Positions 7,392-16,613 of a stretch of 49,006 bases of DNA are shown in pieces; within the stretch, counting starts at the first letter, position 1; every line of letters starts with the position of its first letter. A model generated the notes under the pieces. It was not told where the DNA came from. It did not search any database and saw only the letters and a list, made by a program, of their open reading frames with translations. The stretch spans positions 1-49,006 of the forward strand of contig MPMI01000044.1 in assembly GCA_002238415.1 (NCBI GenBank). Reading direction: 5' to 3'. This stretch comes from Desulfurellaceae bacterium bin18. Lineage in GTDB: Bacteria > Desulfobacterota > Binatia > Bin18. A program made the translations under genes and the position numbers.

Positions 7392-8171
7392 TCAGAAATG
7401 TGCCAGGAAGCCGCCGTCAACCGCCAGCACTTGTCCGGTGATATACGAGGCCGCCGGCGAGGCCAGGAAGACTGCCGCCCCCGCGATTTCCGCGGGCTCA
7501 CCCCACCGTCCGAGAGCAGTCCGACGTTTCAGCATACTGGCAATGTTCCGGTCCGCGACAAGATCGCTGTTGGTCTCGGTGGCAAAAAATCCCGGCGCAA
7601 TGGCGTTGACGGTAATGCCGAACGGGCCCAGCTCAGCCGCCAACGCCCGCGTCAACGCTTCGAGACCACCCTTGGTCGCGGTATAAGCGGCATCCCCACT
7701 ATTGGCAATCGGGCCGGCGATGGAGGTGATATTAATAATGCGACCGCCGCCCTGCTCGGTCATCAGGCGGCCCGCTTCTCGGCTCACATTGAACGGCGCA
7801 AGCAGGTTCACGTCGATCATCTGGCGGACCGCGGCCAGCTCGAAGTCAAAGAGTTTGCGACGATCGCGCCGGCCAACGTTGTTCACCAGAATATCGAGCC
7901 GACCGTAGGTAGCGCGAATGTGTTGGAAGGCGGCAGACACCGCCCCTTCGTCGGCAATATCACATACCAGCGCCTCGGCCCGGCCATCCTCGGCGGTAAT
8001 GGCGGCCAGCGCCGGCTCAATCCGGTCCCGACTGCGGCCGTTGACCAATACCTGGGCGCCATGCCGTCCAAAGGCCCGACCGATTTCCAGGCCCAGCCCG
8101 CGTCCCCCACCGGTAATCAGCGTAATTTTTCCCTCAAGCGAAAAGGCGGATGGTATCACGACCGTCGTCAT
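7392..8171 (-). CDS. Short-chain dehydrogenase/reductase
   Basis: A 259-aa classical SDR. It has the TGGGRGLGLEIG cofactor loop, NNVG, the active-site Ser of NITSIAG, the Y-x-x-x-K of AAYTATKGG, and a typical C-terminal ITGQVLAVDGG. Resembles 3-oxoacyl-ACP reductase or gluconate 5-dehydrogenase-like members; oxidises or reduces an alcohol/ketone. The ATG at 8171 shares one base with the stop of the ThuA-like gene (TGATG), so the two are translationally coupled. Confidence 0.9.
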   Translation of the reverse strand: MTTVVIPSAFSLEGKITLITGGGRGLGLEIGRAFGRHGAQVLVNGRSRDRIEPALAAITAEDGRAEALVCDIADEGAVSAAFQHIRATYGRLDILVNNVGRRDRRKLFDFELAAVRQMIDVNLLAPFNVSREAGRLMTEQGGGRIINITSIAGPIANSGDAAYTATKGGLEALTRALAAELGPFGITVNAIAPGFFATETNSDLVADRNIASMLKRRTALGRWGEPAEIAGAAVFLASPAASYITGQVLAVDGGFLAHF

Positions 8172-9004
8172 CAGGCGCTGTGATCGCAGCCCCACTCGAT
8201 GCCATTGCGGAGCAGTTGCTCAAACGGCTGGGTATCCCATGAGCCGCGAAAAACCTGAGGCGTTGTGCTCTCAGCATCGACACTCGCATCGACAAACGGC
8301 TGCATATTGCTAGTCGTTGAGTGGCAGTGCCCCAGCGCAATATAGGCGACCCCTCCCCTGCCTAAGGCGCGGGAAAAACCCAGCACCCGTGTTTTTCCAT
8401 CCGCTTGCAGGGCGGTGTCCTCATCGTACACAAAGCCAAAGCCCGGCGGGGACGGGTCTTTTGCCAGCTCAGTGGTCAACAGGATATCTGAAGCCGCCGG
8501 CTCCTGGAGTTCAATCAGATACAGCTCGTCCATGACCTCAAACGAGGCGGGTAGGCCCCTGGTCAGGCGATGCTGCTGATTGACCACATCAACCCGGAAC
8601 TTGCGTAGCGGCGGATGGTTCAGGAAGAAACCACCCAGGGTCGTATGGTGGTCGGCTTTGACCATCTTGCGTATGCGCCGGTCGTCGCCGACCGGTGCCG
8701 CCTTTCCGCCACTCGTCCCGTGCAGTCCTAGCCAGCGTCCACCGTCTTTGAGCCACTGTCGGAGGAATCTGTTCTGGGCTTCGTTGGGGAAAGGGCCGGC
8801 AACATAGGTCACCAGCAATTGACACCCAGGCAGCCATTTGTCTATATCGGTGAAGTCCCCGCTGACCGAGGCCGTGGCATTAGGCCGCTCGTGTAGAAGC
8901 TGAAGAAGCCGCAGCCGGGCATAGTCCATATCGTGCCCAGCCGGAGATCCCACCGGAAACCCACCGGTAATCACGTGGACGCGAACGGGTTGAGGATTGC
9001 TCAT
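8171..9004 (-). CDS. ThuA-like domain protein
   Basis: A 277-aa protein with the class I glutamine-amidotransferase-like fold of ThuA (trehalose utilisation). HVITGGFPVG opens the domain, DGGRWLGLHG is the central strand-turn, GGFFLNHPP follows, and YIALGHCHS lies near the C-terminus, where ThuA has its GHG-type motif. The family's role is sugar-related but biochemically unclear. It begins the minus-strand operon ThuA-like/SDR/TauD. The start is divergent from the thermonuclease gene only 27 bp away. Confidence 0.85.
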   Translation of the reverse strand: MSNPQPVRVHVITGGFPVGSPAGHDMDYARLRLLQLLHERPNATASVSGDFTDIDKWLPGCQLLVTYVAGPFPNEAQNRFLRQWLKDGGRWLGLHGTSGGKAAPVGDDRRIRKMVKADHHTTLGGFFLNHPPLRKFRVDVVNQQHRLTRGLPASFEVMDELYLIELQEPAASDILLTTELAKDPSPPGFGFVYDEDTALQADGKTRVLGFSRALGRGGVAYIALGHCHSTTSNMQPFVDASVDAESTTPQVFRGSWDTQPFEQLLRNGIEWGCDHSA

Positions 9005-9031
9005 CGGACGACCTCCTTTTTCACCGTTGCT

Positions 9032-9694
9032 ATGGTCAGAAACACTTTCCTTCCATTAACAGGCATACCGAACCCACGGGCTGAGCACAAGGCAGCGTCC
9101 GGCGTCTGGCTCAGCTTGGCGGTCGTTTTGACCTGTCTCGTATCAGCCCCCGCTCATGCCCAAATCGTGGAGAAGGTAATTGATGGCGACTCACTCCGGG
9201 TTCGAGGCGTTGGTGAAGTTCGATTCATTGGGGTCGATACCCCTGAGTGGAACGAGCCCTTCGGCAAGGAGGCGAGCGCGTTCACGCGGCGCCTCGTCGA
9301 AGGTAGGCAAGTGCGTCTCCAATACGACCAGCAGAGAACGGATAAGTACGGGCGCACTTTAGCCTATGTCCATCTGCCAAACGGCGTCTTCGTCAACGAG
9401 ATGCTCATTCAACATGGGTATGGCAGACTCATGGAACGCTTCCCGTTCCGCCATAGAGACCGCTTCCAGCGTTATGAACGCGAGGCCCGGCATGCTGGTT
9501 TGGGTCTCTGGGGTGTAGGGCGGAGAGCACAGCAGATTCCACCACCCAGCGTCCTCGGGCGCTACGACGATAATGGCAATGGCCGCATCACCTGTGCCGA
9601 AGCACGCCGCCATGGCATCGCACCGGTGCATCGGAGCCATCCGGCCTATGTCTACATGCACGACGCCAATAACGACGGCATCGTCTGCCGATAA
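9032..9694 (+). CDS. Secreted thermonuclease-type nuclease with Excalibur-like tail
   Basis: A 220-aa protein. A signal peptide (hydrophobic VWLSLAVVLTCLVSA, cleavage near AHA-Q44) precedes a staphylococcal-nuclease domain. VIDGDSLRV (DGD at 51-53) and the catalytic Arg64, Glu72 and Arg108 (VRFIGVDTPE, KYGRTLAYV) are all present. The last ~45 residues hold YDDNGNGRITC and DANNDGIVC, a calcium-binding Excalibur-like repeat pair. It probably acts outside the cytoplasm on DNA/RNA. Start at 9032 chosen because it gives a sensible signal peptide; an upstream in-frame ATG at 8933 would bury it. Confidence 0.9.
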   Translation: MVRNTFLPLTGIPNPRAEHKAASGVWLSLAVVLTCLVSAPAHAQIVEKVIDGDSLRVRGVGEVRFIGVDTPEWNEPFGKEASAFTRRLVEGRQVRLQYDQQRTDKYGRTLAYVHLPNGVFVNEMLIQHGYGRLMERFPFRHRDRFQRYEREARHAGLGLWGVGRRAQQIPPPSVLGRYDDNGNGRITCAEARRHGIAPVHRSHPAYVYMHDANNDGIVCR

Positions 9695-9761
9695 GGCTCC
9701 GTTCCTCGCCCAGCAGCCTACCCTAGACAGTGATCCGCTTTCCGCTATACAGAGGAGCACA

Positions 9762-11048
9762 ATGTCAACCCAAGCCATTGAGACCACCCGCTTTCTTTCT
9801 CACGACGCCGTGCGGACAATCGCGCACCAGTTCGGGACACCGGTGTACGTCTACGACGAGGCGCGGCTCACGCAGGCGGCCCAAGAGGTTTTGCACTTTC
9901 CAAACGCCTTCGGCCTGACCGCGCGCTACGCCATGAAGGCCCTGCCCAACGGTAATATTCTCCGTTTGTTTGACCGCCTGGGCCTCCACTTTGACGCCAG
10001 CTCCGGCTTTGAGGTTGAACGGGCTATGCAGGCCGGCATCGCCGCGCATAAGATTGCCCTGACCGCCCAGGAACTCCCGCAGAATTTTCCGACTTTGCAC
10101 GCCGCCGGCGTAGCCCTCAACGCCTGTTCGCTTGCGCAGTTGCGCTATTTTGGCGAGCGTTTTCCAGGCCAGGAACTCGGCATCCGTTTCAATCCCGGTC
10201 TCGGCTCCGGCGGGACGAACCGGACCAATGTGGGTGGCCCGGCGGCAAGTTTTGGGATCTGGCACGAAGACAGAGCAACCGTCCAGGCTATTGTCCGCAA
10301 ACATGCGCTCAAGGTCATTCGTATTCATACCCATATCGGCTCAGGCTCGGACCCCGAGGTATGGCAGCATGTGGCCGGTATGAGTATCGGCTTGTTAGAG
10401 CATTTTCCGGACGCGCATACCCTCAACCTCGGCGGTGGATATAAAGTGGGACGGATGAGCCACGAAACCTCAACCGACCTGCAGGAGGTCGGCCAGCCCG
10501 TGGTTCAGACCTTTGTGGCCTTTGGGGAGGCAACAGGCAGAAGAATCCAACTGGAAGTCGAGCCGGGGACGTATCTGGTCGCCAATGCCGGCTGTGTGAT
10601 TACCACGATCCATGACCGAACCCGCACGGGCAAAGACGGCTATGACTTTCTCAAGATCGACAGTGGCATGACCGAGGTGCTGCGCCCCAGCATGTATGGC
10701 GCTCAGCATCCGCTCGTTGTCGTCCCGGCAACAGAGGCAGCCGAGCAGGAGCAAGGGCTAACCCTGGACGCCATTGTTGCCGGCCACTGTTGTGAATCCG
10801 GCGATATCCTCACCCCTTCAGCCGGCGACCCGGAAGCGCTGGAACCCCGCACGCTTCGTGATGCCGCTATCGGCGACTATCTGGTGATTGAAGGCACAGG
10901 CGCGTATTGCTCCGGCATGAGTTCCAAAAACTACAACTCGTTTCCGGAAGCGCCGGAGGTGCTGTACCGCGGGCCGGAGCAAGAGCCCGTGCTCATCCGC
11001 AAGCGGCAAACGCTGGATCAGATCGTTCAGAACGAGGTGTTGGTATAA
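9762..11048 (+). CDS. lysA: Diaminopimelate decarboxylase-like PLP enzyme
   Basis: A 428-aa fold-type III PLP decarboxylase. YAMKALPN carries the PLP Lys59, IRIHTHIGSG the phosphate/His region, LNLGGGYKV the Gly loop and VEPGTYLVANAG the Arg/Glu-type segment. GHCCESGDIL and GAYCSGMSSKNYNS match the C-terminal active-site motifs of LysA. It would convert meso-diaminopimelate to lysine. Alternatives are a diverged arginine or ornithine-type decarboxylase, because the usual YAVKAN is altered. AGAGGAG precedes the ATG at 9762. The symbol is by homology only; no other lysine genes are here. Confidence 0.8.
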   Translation: MSTQAIETTRFLSHDAVRTIAHQFGTPVYVYDEARLTQAAQEVLHFPNAFGLTARYAMKALPNGNILRLFDRLGLHFDASSGFEVERAMQAGIAAHKIALTAQELPQNFPTLHAAGVALNACSLAQLRYFGERFPGQELGIRFNPGLGSGGTNRTNVGGPAASFGIWHEDRATVQAIVRKHALKVIRIHTHIGSGSDPEVWQHVAGMSIGLLEHFPDAHTLNLGGGYKVGRMSHETSTDLQEVGQPVVQTFVAFGEATGRRIQLEVEPGTYLVANAGCVITTIHDRTRTGKDGYDFLKIDSGMTEVLRPSMYGAQHPLVVVPATEAAEQEQGLTLDAIVAGHCCESGDILTPSAGDPEALEPRTLRDAAIGDYLVIEGTGAYCSGMSSKNYNSFPEAPEVLYRGPEQEPVLIRKRQTLDQIVQNEVLV

Positions 11049-11065
11049 CGTAGGCAAAGCGCTGG

Positions 11066-11893
11066 TCAGCGTTGGTCGGCCTCCAGGTTCTTCTGTAGCG
11101 AATCGCCGATAAACGGGCGCAACCAATACGGATTGAGAAACTCCTGTTCAATAAAACGAGAATCATCGCTCAGCGATGGGCCGTGGTCCACGGTCGTCCA
11201 GTAGGCGTAGAACTGCTCATGCAGGAGCGGGTCGGAGATGGCAAAGTCTCCCGCTTTCTCGCGCTGCTTCAGCCAAGCGTGCATGGCGTCAAAGGCTTCG
11301 AGTCCGGCTTGTTGCCATAAGACCCGCCCGCCGCCGTACTCCCGGTATAAATGACGCTGGAGTTTCCAGTTGGCGACCATCCAGCCGGCAAAACGTCGTC
11401 CGGGCGGTCTGAGCTGGCTATCAATCGCTTGCCGTTCGTCCTCAAGCCGCTGTTTCTCCTCCGCAGCCAGTCCTGGCTTGGCAAGCGTTTGTTCAATCTC
11501 TCCTCGGCGGTCTTTGAGCGGATGATCCTGGGCCTTGAGGCGTTCGTTATGCCAGCCATCAAAATGCGCAGTCGCCGTTGAGACCTCGCGCTCCGTGGGT
11601 TGGAGCGCATCCCTGTGGGCGGCACGATACTGCCGCATCACCGGATGGCTGAACAGATTGTGCAGTTCATTTGAGAGCGCGACACCCGCTGTGGCCGTGA
11701 GCTGGTCTCTATACACAGGCTGTCCCAACACGACCCCAATCTGCTCCCGCGGCGTTTCTTCCGCGGGAGCGAAAACTGGCCAGCACAGCAGCAAACTGAG
11801 GACGAACAGTCTCGACAATGGCCTCCCGGATATCCGCTTCCCTGGTACTCCGCTTTTCATCGTCAAAGAACGTGCGACTGTGTGATCTCTCAT
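11066..11893 (-). CDS. Secreted hypothetical protein, possibly SurA-N-like
   Basis: A 275-aa protein with an N-terminal signal (LSRLFVLSLLLCWPVFAPAEE). The mature part starts with IGVVLGQPVYRDQL, reminiscent of the N-terminal helical domain of periplasmic SurA/peptidyl-prolyl isomerases, but no rotamase domain follows. The middle is highly charged and helical (EKQRLEDERQAIDSQL). I do not recognise a family with certainty. Two starts are possible (11893 or 11860); neither has a good SD. It is convergent with the lysA-like gene and leaves only 17 bp between the stops. Confidence 0.6.
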   Translation of the reverse strand: MRDHTVARSLTMKSGVPGKRISGRPLSRLFVLSLLLCWPVFAPAEETPREQIGVVLGQPVYRDQLTATAGVALSNELHNLFSHPVMRQYRAAHRDALQPTEREVSTATAHFDGWHNERLKAQDHPLKDRRGEIEQTLAKPGLAAEEKQRLEDERQAIDSQLRPPGRRFAGWMVANWKLQRHLYREYGGGRVLWQQAGLEAFDAMHAWLKQREKAGDFAISDPLLHEQFYAYWTTVDHGPSLSDDSRFIEQEFLNPYWLRPFIGDSLQKNLEADQR

Positions 11894-12038
11894 TGCTTGC
11901 TAACATGGCAGAAAACTTGAGGAGAAAAAACTCCGCTCGCGGTACGGACCTGTACCGGCATACAGCGATTTTCTCATTCACTTCTGCCTGACCGCATGAT
12001 AGACCTCTTTTCACACCGCTCCAGAGGAAAGGAAACGC

Positions 12039-13049
12039 GTGGCCTATCAATATACCGTCTACGGCCTGGAACTCAGCCTGTTCACCCGCAAACTCGAAGC
12101 GGCTATGATTTTTTATGGCGCACCGTTTGTCCGCAAGCCAAAAACCCAGACCAACCGGCAGGAGATTGAGCACCGTTCAGGCACCCATCAAGTCCCGGTC
12201 TTACACACGCCCGAGAACTGGATGATTGGCGATACGACGCCCCTGATGATGCTGCTGGACAATCGGTATCCCGCCCGAGCGATGTTTCCGCGCGGCCCGC
12301 TTGGCGTCCTCGTGCATATCATCGAAGAATTCCTGGACGAGTGGGTGGCACGGGTGATGGTCCATTACCGTTGGCATTATGAAGAGAGCAGCCGCTTTGC
12401 CGCCGAGCGGATTACCCGAGCGACCATGCCGGATGCGGACGAGGCAACCATTGCCGCGGCTCTCACAAACGCGCCGATTGCAGAATGGGGCAAGCGCGCT
12501 TGTCGTGCCACCGGCACCGCCTCCGAGCAACAACAACGCGCCGCAGAGGCCGAATATACCCGCATTCTTGATGCCATAGACCGACAACTTCAGCAGACGC
12601 CCTATCTGTTAGGCAGTCGTCCATGCGCGGTCGATGCCATCGTCCTGGGCGGCCTGCGGGCGCACACCTATATGGACCCCGCCCCAAAAAAGCTCGTCTC
12701 TCAGTATCCCCGTATTGTAGCGTGGTGCGAGCGAGAGGCAGACCGCTGGGACGGGACTGGAGAGCTGGCGCCGTTCCCGCAATCGACTCCCTTTGCACAA
12801 ATGATACTCGCGGAAATGCCAGCAACCTATAAGCCCTACATCCTGGCGAACTCCCAGGCCCAAGCCAGCGGCACGAAAGCCTTTGTTGTGACAACCTATG
12901 CAGAAGAGGTCAGCTACCTCTCCCGCCCCTATCCCGAGTTATCCCGGCACATGCTCGTCAACCGCATTGCGAATCAAACCAACGCAGAAGAACGCCTGAC
13001 CGTCCAAGACTGGCTGGCCGCGGTCGGGCTGGCAGAATGTTTTCGCTGA
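12039..13049 (+). CDS. Glutathione S-transferase-family protein with long C-terminal part
   Basis: A 336-aa protein starting at GTG 12039 behind AGAGGAAAGG. Residues 1-80 form a thioredoxin-like GST_N domain (VYGLELSLFTRKLEAAMIF, VPVLHTPENW with the cis-Pro). A helical GST_C domain follows, with YLLGSRPCAVDAIVLGGL matching the late GST 'S-x-A-D' helix. The final ~90 residues extend beyond a normal GST. Probably glutathione conjugation or isomerisation of an unknown substrate. It is followed 43 bp later by a reductase gene on the same strand. Confidence 0.8.
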   Translation: MAYQYTVYGLELSLFTRKLEAAMIFYGAPFVRKPKTQTNRQEIEHRSGTHQVPVLHTPENWMIGDTTPLMMLLDNRYPARAMFPRGPLGVLVHIIEEFLDEWVARVMVHYRWHYEESSRFAAERITRATMPDADEATIAAALTNAPIAEWGKRACRATGTASEQQQRAAEAEYTRILDAIDRQLQQTPYLLGSRPCAVDAIVLGGLRAHTYMDPAPKKLVSQYPRIVAWCEREADRWDGTGELAPFPQSTPFAQMILAEMPATYKPYILANSQAQASGTKAFVVTTYAEEVSYLSRPYPELSRHMLVNRIANQTNAEERLTVQDWLAAVGLAECFR

Positions 13050-13092
13050 GTTTTCACCATTTGGCCTGATCCGTTCTGAAGGAGGAATTTCC

Positions 13093-14187
13093 GTGCCCAA
13101 GAAAAAGATGTTGGTGGCGGGCGCGTCCGGTTTGGTTGGCTACGCCGCGGTCGAGCACTTCGCGCAGCAGGACGACTGGGACGTGGTTGGGGTTTCACGC
13201 CGTATCCCTGACGGACTCGAAGGCGCTGAGGTCATCTCGGTCGATCTGACGGATACGGCCCGCTGTGCGGAAGTCTTTGGCCGCATGTCGGACGTGACCC
13301 ATCTGATCTATGCGGCGCTGTACGAAAAGCCGGGGCTGGTTGAAGGATGGTTTCAGGAAGACCAAATGGAAACCAATCTGGCCATGCTGGACAATCTTTT
13401 CTCTCCACTCGAAGCCGTCGCACAGGACCTTCAGCACGTCTCCTTGCTCCAAGGCACAAAAGCCTATGGCGTCCATATTGAACCCTTTCCCGTTCCGGCC
13501 CGCGAACGCTGGCCGCGCCACCAACACGAGAACTTCTATTTTCTGCAGGAAGATTATTTGCGCGAGCGGCAGCCTGGTAAAAACTGGCACTGGACAGTCT
13601 GGCGACCTCAGCTCATCCTCGGCCAATCACTGGGTAGCAATATGAACGTCATTCTTGCTCTGGGCGTGTATGCTGCGTTGCGCAAGGAAGCCGGGCTGCC
13701 CTTGTCCTTCCCCGGTGGTCCGCCTTTTGTTGTCGAGGCAATTGATGCAGGAATGATTGCCCGAGCGTGCGAGTGGGCCGGGAAATCGGAAAACGCAAAA
13801 AACGAAATTTTTAATATTACGAACGGTGATGTCTTTGTGTGGCAAAATGTGTGGCCGGCTATCGCTGACGCGCTAGGCATGGAGGTGGGTCCACCAGAGC
13901 CATGCTCCCTTGCGGAAGAGATGCCCGAGCATGAAGCCGAGTGGGCAGCGATTGTGAAGAAATACGATCTCCACGCGCCAACTAGCTTACAGGAATTTGT
14001 GGGCCAGTCCTTCATCCTGGCTGATTTTACCTTCGGCTATGGCAGCAGAAATCAGTCTCCGTCCCCCATGCTGGTGAGTACCATCAAACTGCGGCAGGCG
14101 GGCTTTCACGAATGCATGGATACGGAGGACAATTTCCGGGCGTGCTTCAAACGCTTCCAAGACGCCCGGCTATTGCCACCGCTGTAG
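13093..14187 (+). CDS. PRISE-like NAD(P)-dependent reductase (extended SDR)
   Basis: A 364-aa Rossmann protein starting at GTG with GGAGGAA 8 nt upstream. GASGLVGYAAVEHF is the nucleotide-binding loop. LLQGTKAYGVH holds the Lys of the G-x-K-x-Y pattern, and HENFYFLQEDYL holds the Tyr typical of the progesterone 5-beta-reductase/iridoid synthase (PRISE) family, which reduces 1,4-enones. Bacterial members are poorly characterised. The neighbouring GST-like and DUF1330 genes on the same strand suggest one operon handling an electrophilic enone, which is inference. Confidence 0.82.
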   Translation: MPKKKMLVAGASGLVGYAAVEHFAQQDDWDVVGVSRRIPDGLEGAEVISVDLTDTARCAEVFGRMSDVTHLIYAALYEKPGLVEGWFQEDQMETNLAMLDNLFSPLEAVAQDLQHVSLLQGTKAYGVHIEPFPVPARERWPRHQHENFYFLQEDYLRERQPGKNWHWTVWRPQLILGQSLGSNMNVILALGVYAALRKEAGLPLSFPGGPPFVVEAIDAGMIARACEWAGKSENAKNEIFNITNGDVFVWQNVWPAIADALGMEVGPPEPCSLAEEMPEHEAEWAAIVKKYDLHAPTSLQEFVGQSFILADFTFGYGSRNQSPSPMLVSTIKLRQAGFHECMDTEDNFRACFKRFQDARLLPPL

Positions 14188-14234
14188 AATTGAGACATAC
14201 AGGGTGAAGCAATTCGGAATACAGGAGATATCAC

Positions 14235-14519
14235 ATGTCAGCATACATGATCGTTCAGGCAGAGATTACGAATCCCGAGAAGTTTCCCGAATACCAAAAA
14301 CTTGCTCTCCCTGCCGTGCAGAAATACAAGGGTAAGATTCTCGGTCGGGGAGCACCGGACACAGTCGAGGGCCAATGGGCTGCCCCACTCGCCCTCATTA
14401 TCGAGTTTGAGTCGGTCGAAGTCGCGAAGGACTTCTTCAATTCTGCGGAGTATACCGCCGCCCGCGAGGCGCGTGCGAACACTGCCAATTTCGTCATGTC
14501 TATTATTCCGGGCGCGTAG
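14235..14519 (+). CDS. DUF1330 protein (94 aa)
   Basis: A canonical short DUF1330 protein: SAYMIVQAEITNPEKFPEY, a central KILGRGAPDTVEG, and LALIIEFESVEVAKDFFNS then EYTAAREARANTANF. The fold is a dimeric alpha+beta barrel; function unknown, often beside oxidoreductases. Follows the PRISE-like gene by 47 bp; AGGAG precedes the start. Confidence 0.9.
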   Translation: MSAYMIVQAEITNPEKFPEYQKLALPAVQKYKGKILGRGAPDTVEGQWAAPLALIIEFESVEVAKDFFNSAEYTAAREARANTANFVMSIIPGA

Positions 14520-14562
14520 TAAACCAACGCGCAGGGTCGGGTCGCTCTGGCCCGCCCCTGCT

Positions 14563-15177
14563 TTATTCTTCCTTTTTCGGCACCGAGGCCTGAAAGGCTG
14601 GGCGTTCTCTCAGCCGGTCGTAATACTGCATCGCCGTGGGGAAGGCGTCAAAGCTGAGGAACTGATCTCCCAGGTAGATACTATAACCGACGTTCACATC
14701 GGCGGCGGAAAATCCACTGGTGAGTAAGTAGTCCCGATCTTTGAGGTGGTTATCCAACACCTCAACCGCCTTTTCCAATCGACGCGATTCCAATTTCTGG
14801 ACAATGGGCGAACGTTGTTCTTCGGGAATGAAGACCGACTGCTGAACCAGGCTGGCACCATGAACGGCGACGGTTTCGGCGTAGTGGATCCATTGCAACC
14901 ATTCATACCGCTCCGGATGATCCGGGCCGCGGCCAAGTCGGCCGTCGTCGTATTTTTCGCATAAATACTGTGCGATCGCGCCCGACTCGAAAATCGTTTG
15001 ACCATCGTCAACCAGACAGGGAACCCGGCCGAGCGGATGGATAGCCAGATACTCAGGCGCACGCAGCACCTTGAGGTCAAAGGACATCTCAACCAGTTCA
15101 AACTCAATGCCAAGCTCATGCAACAGCCACAGAGATCGCGTCGAACGCGCGCCGGGGACATGGTACAGCGTAATCAT
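14563..15177 (-). CDS. Glutathione S-transferase
   Basis: A 204-aa GST of normal length. The N-terminal thioredoxin fold has YHVPGARSTRSLWLLHELG (Ser region near residue 12), IHPLGRVPCLVDDGQ with the cis-Pro and FESGAIAQYLCEKY with the glutathione-binding E-S. The C-terminal domain has FSAADVNVGYSIYL. Detoxification or isomerase role. AGGAGGAA precedes the start. It is convergent with the DUF1330 gene and divergent from the amidohydrolase gene at 15475. Confidence 0.92.
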   Translation of the reverse strand: MITLYHVPGARSTRSLWLLHELGIEFELVEMSFDLKVLRAPEYLAIHPLGRVPCLVDDGQTIFESGAIAQYLCEKYDDGRLGRGPDHPERYEWLQWIHYAETVAVHGASLVQQSVFIPEEQRSPIVQKLESRRLEKAVEVLDNHLKDRDYLLTSGFSAADVNVGYSIYLGDQFLSFDAFPTAMQYYDRLRERPAFQASVPKKEE

Positions 15178-15422
15178 TCTTCCTCCTTAAATTGTACGTT
15201 TTCGACCATTTCCGAGTGGTATAGGTGCTCCGCTGAGTACTGCCATATATGACACTTTGGTACTATGCCTGCCCGTGTGTCAAATCGGGACGGCTTGCTA
15301 TCACCGGCGGGCGTGTGTTGAAACGGTTCTGGATAGGCAAGAAACTCTGGGACCTCTGTCTACCTCCAGCAGAAGCACACCATTGTTTTTGAATTGTTCT
15401 CCGGTTCGGACAGATTCTCAAC

Positions 15423-15451
15423 TTGACAGCGACCGAAGCCTTGCCTATGCC
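15423..15451 (+). promoter_or_regulatory. Sigma70-like promoter for the second amidohydrolase
   Basis: TTGACA at 15423-15428, a 17-nt spacer, then TATGCC at 15446-15451, 23 bp before the start codon. The -35 is perfect and the -10 weak. The rest of the 297-bp divergent gap to the GST gene shows no ORF or RNA gene that I can support. Confidence 0.5.
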
Positions 15452-15474
15452 CTATTCCAAAAGGGAGATTCTGT

Positions 15475-16602
15475 ATGCCGATAGAAGTACCGGATGGTTA
15501 TGTCTCTGCCGACGGCCACGTTGTTGAGCCAGCCGACCTGTGGACAACCAGGATGGACAAACGCTTTCGTGACCGGGCACCGCGGGTCGAGTCGCGCCCG
15601 GACGCCGACTATTACGTGATTGACGGCCTGGCGCCCCTTCCGGTGGGCCTCGAAGGCGTCATGATAGAAGATAAAATTGCCGGAGCCATCACTTCTTCTC
15701 TCGGACATCGGCACGCCGACACGCGGCCCGGGGCATGGGACCCACAGGCGCGTTTGGCCGATCAGGACTTGGATCATATCCAGGCCGAGGTGATTTACCC
15801 CGGCATGTTGGGCCTGCACTTCTTTTATATTCGTGACGCAGCATACCAACGAGCAGTCATGCGGGTGTATAACGACTGGCTGAGCGAATTCTGCGCGACC
15901 GCCCCGAACCGGCTCTTAGGCGCTGGATTTTTACCCTTGCGCGGACCGATTGAATGGGCCTGCGAAGAAGCTGAGCGGGTGGCCAAGAAAGGGCTCCGTT
16001 CCGTATCCATTCCAACTGAGGTGGAGGAACGCCCGTACGCCCATCCGGACTATGAGCCACTGTGGGCGACGCTACAGGATCTGAACCTGCCTATTTCTGC
16101 CCACGCCGGAACAGGCACGGGAGAGGAGCTGCTGGTCAAGTTCGAGCGGATTGGCTTTGGCGTGGGACTCGTTGACGGCAAGGTTGGTATGACCATGCGG
16201 GCTATGGCCGATCTGATTTGGAGTGCCGTCCCCCAACGCTATCCCACACTCCGCTTTGTTATTGTCGAGGGCGGAGTCGGCTGGATTGCTTCCGTGCTGA
16301 CTTATATGGATCACTGGTGGCAGGATCACCGGCGTTGGATGGAGCCTCGGCTTGATGCGGCTCCAAGCACCTATTTTCAGCGCCAGTTCTGGGCCACTTT
16401 TGAAGATGATCGGGCCGGAATCCTGACCCGCGAAATGCTCGGCATTGATCGGCTCATGTGGGGTGCGGACTATCCGCATACAGAAGGGACCTTTCCCTAC
16501 TCTCAGAAACAGATCGACAAAGACTTTGCCGGAGTGCCCGCGGCGGAGGTCTATCAAATGGTGGCCGGCAACGCGGCGCGGCTATACGGCCTGGACATCT
16601 GA
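15475..16602 (+). CDS. Amidohydrolase family 2 protein
   Basis: A 375-aa paralogue of the protein at 1638. VSADGHVVEPADLW replaces the usual SADSH segment (Gly for Ser). YNDWLSEFCATAPNRLLGAGFLP, PISAHAGTGTGEE with the mid-barrel His, VIVEGGVGWI and LMWGADYPHTEGT with the terminal Asp are family features. Likely a metal-dependent hydrolase or decarboxylase of an unknown ring or acid substrate. AAAGGGAG lies 9 nt before the ATG. It ends 11 bp from the convergent dehydrogenase gene. Confidence 0.85.
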   Translation: MPIEVPDGYVSADGHVVEPADLWTTRMDKRFRDRAPRVESRPDADYYVIDGLAPLPVGLEGVMIEDKIAGAITSSLGHRHADTRPGAWDPQARLADQDLDHIQAEVIYPGMLGLHFFYIRDAAYQRAVMRVYNDWLSEFCATAPNRLLGAGFLPLRGPIEWACEEAERVAKKGLRSVSIPTEVEERPYAHPDYEPLWATLQDLNLPISAHAGTGTGEELLVKFERIGFGVGLVDGKVGMTMRAMADLIWSAVPQRYPTLRFVIVEGGVGWIASVLTYMDHWWQDHRRWMEPRLDAAPSTYFQRQFWATFEDDRAGILTREMLGIDRLMWGADYPHTEGTFPYSQKQIDKDFAGVPAAEVYQMVAGNAARLYGLDI

Positions 16603-16613
16603 ACCGAAACGGC

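Noticed and set aside
9573..9761. Upstream extension of the decarboxylase gene
   Set aside because: It overlaps the thermonuclease 3' end in another frame and lacks homology, while a good SD precedes the ATG at 9762.
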